From Marsupella aquatica (lineage: Eukaryota; Marchantiophyta), in assembly GCA_973895155.1 (NCBI GenBank), contig OZ316891.1, positions 5,208,001-5,272,000 of the forward strand: a stretch of DNA of 64,000 nucleotides, in the 5' to 3' direction. The notes under the pieces are model-generated. The model worked only from the letters and a program-made list of their open reading frames with translations, was not told the DNA's origin and did not search any database. Both the position numbers and the translations under genes were made by a program. This document shows, in pieces, positions 1 through 11,409 of this stretch; within the stretch, counting starts at the first letter, position 1; every line of letters starts with the position of its first letter.

Positions 1-1430
1 TCATACTAATCTTCATGTCCGAACTGTACGTATACACCAGGAATTGGTACAGGTTCATTAACTGCTTGAATATTAAGGAAGTGGAACAAGGACCGAAGTG
101 TCAATTATGAGGCCTTTTGATACTAAACTGATTAGCAATTAGCAATCATGCCGAACTGATCAACGAACTACATCCAAAACCAGAAGCTATATTGGACAAT
201 TCAGTGAGTGAGACTTGTTATGCTGATTAGCATGCAGCAGCTACAAAAGCAGCTCCAGTAGTAACTACTCCATCATGCCCCAGCTTCAGAGACCTGTAGT
301 GATGAATTGATTAAATGCGTCAGTTGTAACAAGAATTGACAGGCCGGCTTCCATCATTCATGTTCTTAGCAGCTTTCGTCAGTCCAAGCAGAAGTTTCTG
401 TGAGTTGCTCCATCATATACGAACATCATGGAATCTGCTCAGCTTAATTCGCATAATCTCATTGTGTCCAACGATTGCGTAGGCGGCCTGAACCAATAAC
501 ATAACATCATGCGGTCCGGATGAGTTGAGGCATACACTTGAACCAAAAAACTGGAGATCCTTGCGTAGTGAAATCTTTTCGGGTGTACAGTGGAAGTGGT
601 GACGTATCTGATGGTTGGATCGAGAAAGCAATGATAGCTGGAGGTGTGGATTCACAAGACCACTTCACAGCGAGATCGAGAAACGAATTTGTTTTCTGTG
701 TTTGTCCGCCTGCAGGCAGGAGGTCGGGTGCAAGTCACCTGAGGAAAGAAGTTTCTCAATGACGTGACGAGAGAACACCAAAAGCCGGCTAGGCTTTTGG
801 ACTAGTAAGCTGCATGGAGAGAAACTTGTACCTCTTTCGGCACGGTGTGAATTTTTCCTTTATGAGTTTTGTAAAGTTATCTCAGAGCCTGCATGCAATA
901 GCTCTACGGATTCTCAGAGTTGAATGAAACAAGTCCATCTCCGTCGTCCCCAGATATACCTTTCTGCGAAAACGATGATTTCAGATTCCTTGAGTAGTGG
1001 TCAAACGTCGCTCCAAAAATAAATTTGCTAACAATATCTACAGTATGTCTTGCCAAATGATTGTGCTTTTCCCTGAAATCCGTAAAGCATTTTTTCGCAA
1101 CGACAAAAGTGACGGAACGCACGACAAAAAGCCAAAGGCAAAACAGTCCGAATTAAAAAATCACCAACTTATGCGACGGACCAGTCATGCCGTGCACATC
1201 AATTAAGCCATACCGAGCCAAAGGGCAGATGATCTTTTCTCCTTTCCTGTAAAGGGTTCTGATTTTCTGGATCATGTCCGAGGTGTAAAATTAACGCTAC
1301 AGCTGATGCTTATCAAAATTATGTTTTGCAACCTACGGGAGTATCTGCATTACTTCCGTAACTGACTGATGCGTATCAGTCAAATTGTCACCAGTGACTC
1401 GGCTCCTGCGTATTGGTACTAAGCCATATC
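1..1430. other. No gene recognised at the left edge
   Basis: Only short overlapping open frames occur on both strands, none with a recognisable domain, convincing splice context or compositional bias. The stretch could hold the UTR of a gene outside the window or upstream regulatory DNA of the gene at 2096. Confidence 0.4.
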
Positions 1431-1463
1431 CAGTGCGATGAAAGTACGTGTTTCATCGCACTG
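1431..1463. repeat. Perfect 13-bp stem-loop
   Basis: CAGTGCGATGAAA is followed by a 7-base spacer and then its exact reverse complement TTTCATCGCACTG. It lies about 630 bp upstream of the start codon at 2096. It could be an inverted regulatory site or a chance hairpin; no function is claimed. Confidence 0.6.
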
Positions 1464-1551
1464 TGTTTGTGTTTTTGCAGTCTTCTATTTTAAAAGAGTT
1501 TGATCGTATGTAGTGTCAGGATCATTCATTATTGATTCCCTGTCCGGAGTG

Positions 1552-1830
1552 TTTGTTTCACTCTTCCGTCTTGGACCTTCCGAAGACTGCTCGATCCACG
1601 CAACTCATTTGAATTTACATGATACTAGATCACTTTTCCAAATGGCTTTCAGGAGCTTCCAAAACGATGGCTGTAGAGGGTGAGGCAGCAGCTGCTCGAT
1701 CAGTCGGACTATTTGTTCAGTCTTCCCTCTTGGACCTTCGCAGTGGAAGAGGCTCTACTCAATTCATTTGGAGTTAGACAATGCCGGATCAATTACTAGA
1801 CTCCAGATGAATTCCAGGAGCTTCTTCCCT
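1552..1830. repeat. Diverged tandem duplication upstream of the 2096 gene
   Basis: Two diverged direct copies, about 1552-1660 and 1711-1830, share the motif TCTTGGACCTTC near their start, a CAACTCATTTGAA/CAATTCATTTGGA stretch and CAGGAGCTTCC near their end. They lie directly upstream of the gene at 2096 and may be part of its promoter or 5' UTR. Confidence 0.5.
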
Positions 1831-2095
1831 AGCCGTCCGAAGAGGTTGAGACGGCTCATGAGTCGGGCTTGCTGAGCAACATGTTGTCAAAGCAATGTCT
1901 GATTCACTCTAAATCGACCCGCTTTGAACACGGATCATCGAGATAGAGTGTGGACGTCCACCTTCAGCTTTGACGGCGATGGATCTGTCATGATCGGTCG
2001 AGCTTTGGCTCAACTAACTCACTCTCTGTATCAGCGCGAAGCTTGGTGACCTTGTTCAACGAAGATAGGGGGGGCGAAGTGATCGATCAATCGAC

Positions 2096-3886
2096 ATGGG
2101 TCTGTGCTTCTCTGCCGAAAGGCCAGAAGGGCAAGAAAAGTCACAGGCCAGGTTTACGGCCGGGCTTGAAACCCTTCTGAGGGATGCCGATCTACAGCAG
2201 TCTTCGAGGGGTCAAAGCACACAGAACGGGTCATCCGCCGGCCATGAAACTCTTCTGCGGGATCCCAATGGTGTACAAATTCCAAGCGCTAAAAGCACAT
2301 TCCGAAAAACAGGCGAACGAAAGCGGCCGGGCTCAATGGAGAGAAAGCTGTGCCCAAACCCATCAGCTCGAAAATCGTTTGACAGAAAGCTTTCAGCTCC
2401 AACGATTCGAAAACCAGTCGTCCGAGCAGTCGACGGAAGGCCACTCTCGACGACATCAACACGAAAATCGTTCGACCGAAGGCCGGGCTCCACTGCATCT
2501 ACTCGAAAATCTCTCGTGGGTAATACTCTGGAGGAACGTAAACTAGCGGAAGCTTTAGGACTCCGCAAGGTTACTAGTGAGGATCATGTGGACAGCAGCG
2601 AGACCGACCATGTGGGCTGGCATTCTCTGCAGAATCTATTGAAGGAAAATCTGAGGGATTCTGATCCTGACGGCCGAAAGCCGATTGCACGGCATTCTCC
2701 AGCCAAGCGTCCACAAGCTTTGGCCTCACCTAAAGTTCATGGAGACGACCGTCCGAGAGATAATGGACATGCGAGGATGTCCCCAGGCTTAAGATCGGTA
2801 CCAGGCGGACGAAAATCGATCGATAGGAAATCGGCAGAAAGAAAACCGGAGGAGAGGAAACGAGTGGAAAGGAAGCCGGCGGAGAGGAAATCGGCAGGTA
2901 GGAATTCGATGGTCCAGGAGAGAGAAGATAGGTCTCCATCGGTCGAGAAACCAGTGGAAAGAAAGCCGGCGGAATGGAAATCGGCAGGTAGGAATTCGAT
3001 GGCCCAGGAGAGAGAAGATAGGTCACCATGGGTCGAGAACCCAGTGGAAAGAAAGCCGGCAGAATGGAAATCGGCAAGTAGAAATTCGATGGTCCAGGAG
3101 AGAGTAGAGAGGTCACCATCGGTCGAGAAATCAGTGGAAAGAAAGCCGGCGGAGCGGAAATCAGCAGGTGGAAATTCGATGGAGAGAGTAGATAGGTCAC
3201 CATTGGTCGAGAGGCAACCAGTAGCTCAGAGAAAGTTCGTAGAGAGGAAATCTGTAGATAGAAAATCGTTGGACAGGACATTCGTCGACAGTAACTTCGT
3301 AGAGATTAAAAAACCAGGATCTGAGCGGAAATCGTTTGATAAAAAATCAGTGGACAGGAAGTCGGTGGAGAGAGTTAGAGCGCCGGTAGAAAACGCAGGT
3401 GGTGCCGCAACGAACTTGGATGACAAACCTTCTGTGGACCGAGTCACTAGTTTCTCACCAGGTCATCACTCAAAGAGCCTCAGGAAGCCGAGAGCCAGGA
3501 ATGGCTACTTCACCCCCGAGAATGGCAATCCCAAATTGCTCCCAAACGCTAGACAACAACAGCGCACAGGTGTCGACCCTCGATTCAAAAGTAGCTTCAC
3601 CGACATAGATTTCCTGACACAGAAATTCCTCATCGACAACTCCGAAAAAGCGATTCAAGCTCGTATAGATGCGTCCCTCTCAGCTGTACGTCAAAAGCGT
3701 CAACACGATCAAGCTGATCATAGCAATTCGTCCAGCGATTTCCGAAGTGCCCGCCAGATAGATGAGTTCACAAAATCCTGCAGGGACTCAGCAGCCAAGG
3801 CAGCAGCGCGAGATCTCGACTCCTTCAAGCATTTGACTAGTATGGACTCTAGCGACTCATCCGGGATGATTCTTACGAGCTATTAG
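2096..3886 (+). CDS. Repeat-rich basic protein with predicted N-terminal lipidation motif
   Basis: Uninterrupted frame of 596 codons with no intron; I do not recognise the family. The N-terminus MGLCFS fits the pattern for N-myristoylation at Gly2 with palmitoylation at Cys4, so membrane attachment is likely by inference. Residues about 21-53 hold a short duplication built on AG(L/H)ETLLRD. Residues about 60-160 carry repeated RKSFDRK-like motifs. Residues 258-376 contain four copies of a roughly 30-residue unit (ERKPAE-KSAGRNS-ERSP-VEK), followed by more ERKS/DRKS motifs to about residue 425. The many RKS and RSP sites look like targets for basophilic and proline-directed kinases. The C-terminal 100 residues are less repetitive (SSFTDIDFLTQKFLIDN, then a charged stretch with AAKAAARDLDSF) and are the likeliest conserved domain. 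The start is the first ATG of the frame and fits the lipidation motif. Length, phase and composition support a real gene; function is unknown. Confidence 0.72.
   Translation: MGLCFSAERPEGQEKSQARFTAGLETLLRDADLQQSSRGQSTQNGSSAGHETLLRDPNGVQIPSAKSTFRKTGERKRPGSMERKLCPNPSARKSFDRKLSAPTIRKPVVRAVDGRPLSTTSTRKSFDRRPGSTASTRKSLVGNTLEERKLAEALGLRKVTSEDHVDSSETDHVGWHSLQNLLKENLRDSDPDGRKPIARHSPAKRPQALASPKVHGDDRPRDNGHARMSPGLRSVPGGRKSIDRKSAERKPEERKRVERKPAERKSAGRNSMVQEREDRSPSVEKPVERKPAEWKSAGRNSMAQEREDRSPWVENPVERKPAEWKSASRNSMVQERVERSPSVEKSVERKPAERKSAGGNSMERVDRSPLVERQPVAQRKFVERKSVDRKSLDRTFVDSNFVEIKKPGSERKSFDKKSVDRKSVERVRAPVENAGGAATNLDDKPSVDRVTSFSPGHHSKSLRKPRARNGYFTPENGNPKLLPNARQQQRTGVDPRFKSSFTDIDFLTQKFLIDNSEKAIQARIDASLSAVRQKRQHDQADHSNSSSDFRSARQIDEFTKSCRDSAAKAAARDLDSFKHLTSMDSSDSSGMILTSY
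2867..3223 (+). repeat. In-frame 90-bp coding tandem repeat, four copies
   Basis: Copies start at 2867, 2957, 3047 and 3137. The first three are 90 bp and the last is shortened by a few codons. All stay in the frame of the surrounding gene, each encoding a 30-residue basic unit, so copy number can change without breaking the protein. Confidence 0.85.
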
Positions 3887-4879
3887 AAGCTGACAGTGGA
3901 GACTGTATATTTGTTGGTATGAAAGTATATAGTGGCAATTTATTTTGCTAGAAATCTGTTCTGGTAAAGTATCTAAACTGACAAAGCGAATAATGTACTT
4001 AGTCGTTCATACAGCTTAGACATTATTTGTACTTGGACTCGACGGGTGCAAGTTAGAGTTTAATTTCTGTTAGTAAGTGGGATGGAATGCGAACATTCAA
4101 TTAAATTTTATGACCAGATGATACATCTTGAGGCATGATCAGATATGCAGTTTGTTCGAGCTCGTGAAAACGAAGCTACGTCTGAGTTTCTTGGAGTATC
4201 TGACGGTCTGTACGTCGGTAGAGGTTGATTTGTTAATTTGAAACTGCTCAAATTGCTTCAAGAAAGAAGTTGTGTATACTGCTCTGTTCGTTCGATTCGA
4301 TGATCTAGTTTCCTTGATTAGAATTTATGTTAATTGCCCCGGACGGATGAGAATTGCCGATAGGATGTTCACCTCGGACTCAATTCTCAATTGAACAGAC
4401 AAGCCGGCAATCGCAAGCAGTCATTTTTCAAGGACGCTTCGTTATCAGACGCAAATTAATCGGACCAGCAGGCCCCTTTTCCACCATCTCCAAACGGATT
4501 GAATCGAATGCCAGGACGATGGCTGATCGAGATCGGACTCCAACAGATTTCCCCCTATATTCCGATCCAAATTCTAGTGGGCTCGTGCATGAGCGATCAG
4601 AATTTCGGTGTTAACCGTTCACAAGTAAGAGTTCTGACGTCTCAGAGTTCCTTAGCTTGGTGTCTCGCTAGCTACAGTAGCTCGAAAGAACTGATTCAGA
4701 GCTAATCAAGACATTGCTGATTGATTCGGGGCCGGCAAATCACTGATTGGTAGCTTTGGTGCCTCCTCGCTTCCACCTGAACGGGATTCATGGGTTCTAA
4801 GTTCCAGGTTGAGGGACACATGCGGACAGGAAAGAGACGGCAAGAGGACGCCAATGGGTGCATGGTACTGTACTACGAT

Positions 4880-4915
4880 AAACAAACAAACAAACAAACA
4901 AACAAACAAACAAAC
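4880..4915. repeat. (CAAA)n microsatellite
   Basis: About nine uninterrupted units of the tetranucleotide CAAA. Confidence 0.95.
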
Positions 4916-5320
4916 CGGACAAATTAACGGGTGATTTGCATTATGACTACAAGCTACTACAATATTGTATTCCGAAATCCTGCAGAATGCAGAAAATCAA
5001 CTTTCAGCCTGGGCAAGAAACTTGTAGATTCCTTGTTGGACTGCATTACGTCCAAAACTTGTATCGATCTAGCAATAAAGTGTACATGCAAACCCGCATG
5101 CAAATCATTGCTGTTGAGCGAGAAGTCTGAGGATCCTTCGATCTCCTAGATTGCGATGAACTTCGATACTAAACGGGATACGAAAACTTTTTGATTGTTC
5201 CCCGCTTCATGATAGCGCTGTACCAAGAATCGCCCCTGAATCCGTGAACTTCCTACCCACAAGCTCACTAAACGCCACCCACATTAGAAAGCTGCTCCTC
5301 GTTCTTTCCTCAAAGCAGAT

Positions 5321-5788
5321 GTTCAATGATCGAGGACATCACATACGAGCTACATTTGGAATTGCTCAAGATATGTGTCGATGATGTTATTGTGTTTCAC
5401 TCGGCACTACCTTTTCGATAGAGGATAAGTAACTGAGACAGGTCTATCATCGAGTTTCATAAGTTGGGCTCTTCCGGACAATGACCAACTGAATAGAATG
5501 AAGATGATCAAGGGCATCACCGCCAGCGACGCAAACGTAGAGATTTCTTACTCAAAGATCGAAGAGGTTCAATGATCGAGGAAATCACATACAAGCTACA
5601 ATTGGAATTGAGATATGTATCGATGACGTTATTGTGTTTCACTCGGCACTAGCTTTTCGACGGATAGAGGACAAGCGACTGGACAGATCTGTGATCGAGT
5701 TTCATAAGTAGGGCCGTTCCGGACGATTAACAACCGACTAAAATGAAGAAGATCGAGGACATCACCGAGCGGCGACGCAAATGTCTAG
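5321..5788. repeat. Diverged ~220-bp direct duplication
   Basis: Copy A (about 5321-5540) and copy B (about 5567-5788) align over their whole length with small indels. Shared landmarks in order are TCAATGATCGAGGA, GTTATTGTGTTTCACTCGGC, GATCGAGTTTCATAAGT in B against CATCGAGTTTCATAAGT in A, and GCGACGCAAA. Neither copy has a long open frame. Confidence 0.85.
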
Positions 5789-6753
5789 AAGGTCCTGGAC
5801 GAGGCGTTGAGAATGATTTGATCTTGGTAAACAACGCTGGCAAACAGATGTTGGCATCTTGATCTCCATTGTACTTCCCCTTGTAAGTGTGCAAAAACTC
5901 GGACTGCAAATCCGGACAAGATATCTCTCGTTCCTTCCAATCCCACATCTTGCAATGCTGCCGCTGTGTCTGGAGCTGTGTCTCCATGCATGATTTGTCT
6001 GCTTATTTCTCTTCGTGTCACCTCTGCATCTACTTTCTTGAATCTCCTTTAAAACTAATCCTCCACTTTAATGGGTTAGTGTGAACCACCTTTGTTGTCA
6101 AAGGTGGAGACACAGGTTCCCCAAGTGGACAGACTATGGGTCCACCATAGCAACTGCTCTGTACATGAGACGACACAAAGCCTAGACAAGTGTCCAAAGT
6201 GTTGAAACATCACTTGGTAAGATGGCCAGGCCATAGGACACGGGGGGAGTCGGCAAGTCAGTCTGGCAAGTGTATTTGAATGAGTGTGGGAGCTGCCTGG
6301 AAAGTGGCGGAATGGGCGTGAAAAAGGACTGGTGCAGTATGGCAACTTTAGGTCCATCTCAGGGTTAGAAAAAACTGTCACCTTAATGCAAGGGCCAGGG
6401 AGATAGATTTCTAGCCAGAATGACATTTTGTAGAAAGAACTGAGTTGTATGGTAAGTGCTTAGATAAAACAACCTACATACACATGATTAGGTCGCCTGC
6501 CTTCGCGAGCTTTGCTCCGGCCAGCAGTTGCCTTCTCCTCCTGTTGACTACCCAATAACTTGTCATCACCCAATATCACCATCTAGACCACTGGCTCCAG
6601 AGTGTGGCTCTTGTCAGTGGTGATGTTTTCTCGACAGCACGGTGTCAATGTGAAGAACCAACTGATTTAACCAATATTTTGCAGTTCAGTTTAGGGTTTA
6701 GGGTAAGTTTTTAGTTGTTCCGTGTCCAGGTTAAGTTTTCAAAAGTTTTTAGA

Positions 6754-7290
6754 TGTTACTGAACATTCATGTCTAGCTTTAATTGTCGAACTCCTGTCCA
6801 TCTGTCTATATTATGGTTTGGTACCTAATTTTAGTATTCAGGACTTACTCAATAGAATGAAGCCCTAGGTCAATTCAAGTCCTCCATTTTTTTCTCATTA
6901 GAGTGAGACTATACAGGCCACCCAGTCCCCCATGTTTGACTGATTAGAGTGCGATTATATAGGTCACCAAGTCTAGCTGGATAAGGTTCTAATTGTTACT
7001 GAACATTCATGTCTAGCTTTAATTTCAAACTCCTGTCCATCTGTCTATATTATGGTTTGGTACCTAATTTTAGTATTCAGGACTTACTCAATAGAATGAA
7101 GCCCTAGGTCAATCCAAGTCCTCCATTTTTTTCTCATTAGAGTGAGACTATACAGGCCACCCAGTCCCCCATGTTTGACTGATTAGAGTGCGATTATATA
7201 GGTCACCAAGTCGAGATTATATAGGTCACCAAGTCTAGCTGGATAAGGTTCTAATTGTTACTGAACATTCATGTTCTAGGTCTTCAAACC
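6754..7290. repeat. ~240-bp tandem repeat, two near-identical copies plus a partial third
   Basis: The landmark TGTTACTGAACATTCATGT occurs at 6754, 6994 and 7256. The first two units are almost identical, including CTCCTGTCCATCTGTCTATA and GAGTGAGACTATACAGGCC. The second unit has an extra 22-bp duplication around GATTATATAGGTCACCAAGT. The third copy soon degenerates. Confidence 0.9.
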
Positions 7291-8407
7291 CCTGTCCATC
7301 TTTTTGTTATAATTTGCTACTAAATGTACCATTCATAACGTCATCATTAGATTAATACCATCGGCCCAAATTATTCGGGAAACTAAAATATTGCTTTTTA
7401 GGCCACCCAGTCTAGTTATGTTTGCAAGTGTTTCTGAAAACAGTGAGAAACAGGTACTAAATTCTGAAGTAAGCTTTTCAATGGCACGAATGTTGCTTAC
7501 TGGGATATATATATTCTTCGATGTACATATCTCGGACTTTGCCTGCGGTGTTTGAGATACACTTTTAAGGAACAATTGAAGCTCCGAGGTATTTCTTAGT
7601 GGGAACCTTCCGAATATGGTCGACTTAATGTTCCATGATAAAATATTACAGGTCCTTAAACCAACACTTCGCTATGAAAGGAATCGCCATGAATCGAAAG
7701 GCCGACTTTGGGTTACTTACATATCGAGCAAAATTCTAAATATCAGAATGAAAAGCCAACAGAAACATCAATGTTGCCTACTGAAACAGACTATCGCAGT
7801 TGCCTGCACTTGTTTAATAGGTTGAAGTGGAGACTGCGAACTTTTTACCTGGCAAACTGGGCGTAGGCATTACACCTAGGATGCAGAGCTGCTAGTTTTC
7901 CAAGTAGAAACATTTGAAACGTCCAAACATCACAGGAATGAATGGAGCACATAGTCAATGAAAATGATCACGATTCCGTGGTCGAAACAGATCTTCCACT
8001 CCAGATACGAGATTTGCATCATCACCCACTCACCAAAGATTCTGCTTAAAGGAAGTATCGCCCGATATCCAATATCCTGAACGTGAATTGGGAATGACAA
8101 AGGACAGCATTTACACTCATGTCCCCCGATGTATAAATTTTAGGTGGCGAAAAACTCCCGTCAGTAAGTTCATCCAAACCATCAAGTTTTCGCAAGCGCC
8201 AAGCCCTACAGGCCGAAAGTTTCTAAAGTGCATGCGGGGCTAAGCTGGATTGAAAATGAGTGCCTACCCAGTGAGTGAATTGAAAGCCCTCGATGGGCCC
8301 CAACCTTTCTAAACTTTGTGTACAGAGCTCTGGACCTTCGAGTCTACAGAAAAGAGCGCGAGTATTCACAAAGGACATAGAACATGTCCGATTCACGCAA
8401 AACTAGC

Positions 8408-9780
8408 TTACTGAGCTTTCTTTTCTGGCTCCCGCCCCTGATTGGAAGCCTTCCTAGCGTGCTCATCCTTGCCCTTGTGTTGAGATATGTACACTGCACG
8501 TTCGTTGAAGTAAGTCTCAAAGGCTCGGGGTAAAAACATCGGAATCAAGAAGAAAAAGAGGTTGATGGAGAAATACACGAAGTTGGCCATCGACAACACC
8601 CTCCCAAACCACGTCCATGTGTTATCCTGTATTGCAGGGCACAAAGGTTGAATTAGCTGATGACCAACACTTCAAATTCTCTAAGCCCTACACTCTGTAA
8701 ATTTCCTCGCTCAAAGAGAAGTCCGAAAAATCCTGAACGAAATCTTTTCTCTTCTAGCCAACGTTGGCTCCGCTTCTTTTGAAGATCCGATCCGAAAGAT
8801 TCCAAAGTTCAAAACAAACCTTCCAATCATGACAGCTGAAAGCTGCCCATTACTGAAAGTCACAGTCCTTCCGTGAGCACAATGCATTTCCTTACAGAAT
8901 TTGGACTTCACTATTCGCAGACCGCCTATACTTAGCATCATTTCCATTGCAAGGCAACCTCCACGTGAGCTAAACGACAACAACGAACTGGTAATTGTAG
9001 TACAGAAACGTACTTGATTCTGCCATACATGTCCACTCTAACGCTGTCCCAGACAGCTTTCTTGCTATTCTGTATGAAGTTTCCTGAAGGTGAAACGCAA
9101 GTTGCAGAAGAGACACACTCGCATAAATCGACGACATGCAAGAGTCGAGAGATGGCACTTACCGCAATCAGAGGGTTTATCTCAGCGCCATGATGTTTCG
9201 GGCCGCCAGCGTGGAGAAATGTGCCGAGAGCCCAGCCCCAGATAGCGAAGAGTCTGCGAGTGGTGTACAAGATGGGAAGCAAGGACCGCACAGGTAAAGA
9301 AAATATGCCCAAAGCGTTGATGACGTTCTCACTCAGGATCTGGAACGAGAGCAGGAACAGATGCGGCGCAGCGTCCCTAACGGCTGTGGTGTCGCCCTGT
9401 GCGAACCCTCCGAGCACGTACGCTAGTGGCAAGAACAGTCCTATAGCAGTCCCCATCACAACCCAGAGCTGGAAAGCTCGGTTGCCCTTGAAGACATCCG
9501 GCGGCTTCGAGGCTCCATAGCTGGGAAATACCAATGCCGACAAGAAAAAGGAGTAGCCCGAGAGGAACACCGCGAATCCCAAGTCCAGCAGCGGCACCAA
9601 CCCGCTAGCAGCGAACACCATGATGAACGCCACAAGCTGCAGATCGATAACGCTGATCGACCCCATCACTCCTCCCAGCGAGGTTTCGTTCTCCCGCATC
9701 CGCTCCTTTGCGTCTCCCCTTGCTGTGCCCGGCTGCGACGACTTGGGCCTCGGCCCCGCCGCCATCGTAGCTCCCGACAT
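8408..9780 (-). CDS. Plant multi-pass membrane protein of unknown function
   Basis: Three-exon model, all joins in phase 0: 9163-9780, 9010-9069 and 8408-8626, giving 297 residues plus stop. Donors are GTAAGT and GTTTCT; acceptors are ATACAG. Exon 1 has a polar N-terminus (about 1-40), then hydrophobic segments near residues 43-63, 66-85, 105-126, 138-152 and 164-188. The last exon holds a further segment (MANFVYFSINLFFFLIPMF) followed by LPRAFETYF and a charged tail ending KKAQ. The layout and the closing segment resemble a plant-only family of predicted transmembrane proteins (I believe the DUF7733 family, from memory). No enzymatic motif is visible. The weakest point is the middle: the 383-bp intron at 8627-9009 contains another open frame, so one more small exon is possible. 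The initiator ATG is followed by a second one at codon 6. Confidence 0.75.
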
Positions 9781-10639
9781 GATCCTGGCTTGATCAAGTC
9801 CCTAGCTCTTCTTCCGACCCTCAATCGATCCCTCTTCGCCACCAGCTGACTAAGACTCCGAGTACACAACCAGAAGAGAAAGGTACACACGAACGAAAAA
9901 CGCCCTCCGATGACTGTCCCAAATCGAAGTCCCAGCGAGCCTGAAATTCGTCACAACACGTGAGTTCCCGATCAAAACCTGATTTGCGACAACAGTGAAA
10001 CGACGATTTCGTTTGCAATCAAAAGCCCTGACGACTGCCCATTCTAGACGGCGAAGGCCTCACTCATGTAATCCTCTTCAATGTTCGCAAGACAGAATTT
10101 CTCGAGCAGAGTGACTAACTTGCCAAATCCAACAACGGCAGACTGAAATGTCAATCAGCCCGGAATCTAAGACCAGAGTGGTGATCAATTCTTACAATCC
10201 TCGCTCAAAATCTTCGCCTGCCGTGAATTTTCCAGCTACAGGCTGATCAGCAAACATTCACAACCAGCATAAACTCTAGACTGAGGCAGCAGCTGCGATC
10301 GGATTAGATTGATTCTGGACTCCGGCCCGAGAAATTGTTCGTTCCCCTGTGCAAGTAATGAGTGCGCGCTCTGAATGGCGATCGATTCATATAATGACTG
10401 GAGATGTTCGTGTGAAGAAAAAAAGTGGGTTGATCGGTGGAATGGAGGGGGATGTTCAGCAGGAGTGGAGAGCAAACCCTCGAGGGGAAAAGGAGGGGGA
10501 AGAATGCGAGGAGATGCATGGAGGAATACGAGTTGTCACCACGAAACGTCGGCACGTGGAGTTCCACTGCCAGCATGCGGCCACGTTCGATTTTCTCACA
10601 GGGGGCCGTTTCCGTCAGAGCCAGCCCCCTCTTTTCTGT

Positions 10640-11145
10640 TTTTGCCGTGCCCGCGGGCAGGTTCTGGGTGCCCCGAGGTGGGGCTGCTCGGAGAAAGTTA
10701 TTCATTATTATTTTTCCTTGCCCCAGGGCAGGAGGGGGGTGCCATGTGGAGAGCGAGCAAGAGTTACTTCTTTTTCCGCCGTGCCCGTGGAGACGGAGAT
10801 GGGTGCCCGTGGGCAGGGAACTGGGGAGAGTTTATTTCATTTTTTTACCTTGCCTGCGGTCAGGAGAGAGTCGGTAGACTCTTATTTCTCTTTGCCTTGC
10901 CCACGGGCAGGAATGAGTGCCCTACTTAGAGGGAGCCGAAGGTTACGAAGTATTTCTTTCCTTGCCTTGCCCGCGGGCATTATAGAGGTGCCCACGGCAG
11001 AGTCAGCAGAAAATTATTCCTCTCTTCCCTTGCCCACGGGCAGGAGATGACTGCCCTCGGAAGAGGGGATCCGAAATTTATTCAGTATTTCTTTATTTCT
11101 TTGCCAAGCCCTTGGGCAGCAGATTGGTGGCCTGGGAGAGAGAGA
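10640..11145. repeat. Degenerate ~65-bp minisatellite with palindromic GCCCGCGGGC core
   Basis: About eight spaced copies of a core like CCTTGCCCGCGGGCAGGA occur near 10648, 10719, 10780, 10846, 10894, 10967, 11029 and 11105. The core is a near-perfect palindrome. Each copy is usually followed 10-15 bases later by GTGCCC and preceded by a pyrimidine/AT tract such as TTATTTCTTT. Units are diverged, but the spacing stays near 60-70 bp. Open frames crossing the array exist in several frames at once, as expected for a repeat and not for a gene. Confidence 0.85.
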
Positions 11146-11409
11146 GTATGGACTAATAGGGGGTGTCCAAGCTGACCCATGCAGTCCTCAAAGTAGACCG
11201 GATCACATTAGGCCTGGTTGTGGTAGGACACCATCAGTGAAGGCTGTGTGAGTTGTGTTCCTGCTTAGTAGGTAGCCGGCCATGGCCCAAGTATTCCTCA
11301 CTTATCTTGCATGACTTTATGATACATCAACAAGCTGTGTCCCTCCCCATCCATCCTCCTTGAGCATTGTCTATGAGGTTAACCGCAGGGGCTGGTCGTC
11401 CAAATTACA

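Larger units (their letters stand above)
3887..8407. other. Intergenic stretch without a supported gene
   Basis: After the stop at 3886 comes an AT-rich 3' region, then about 4.5 kb with only short, non-conserved frames. It holds the CAAA microsatellite, the 5.3-5.8 kb duplication and the 6.75-7.29 kb tandem repeat listed separately. The last few hundred bases are probably the 3' UTR of the minus-strand gene ending at 8408. Confidence 0.5.

Noticed and set aside
2730-3281. 183-codon minus-strand frame
   Set aside because: It is the antisense of the repeat region of the plus-strand gene; its periodicity comes from those repeats.
6076-6426. 116-codon minus-strand frame
   Set aside because: No domain, no splice partners and composition like the surrounding intergenic DNA.
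6690-6710. Telomere-like TTTAGGGTTTAGGG
   Set aside because: Only two units; too short to mark a telomere or interstitial telomeric array. A similar pair near 45890 is equally short.
8711-8983. 90-codon minus-strand frame in the membrane-protein intron
   Set aside because: No splice pair keeps it in phase with both flanking exons while adding recognisable family sequence; left as intron with a caution.
10349-11050. 233-codon plus-strand frame and two overlapping frames in other phases
   Set aside because: All run through the palindromic GC minisatellite; several frames are open at once and none has a domain.
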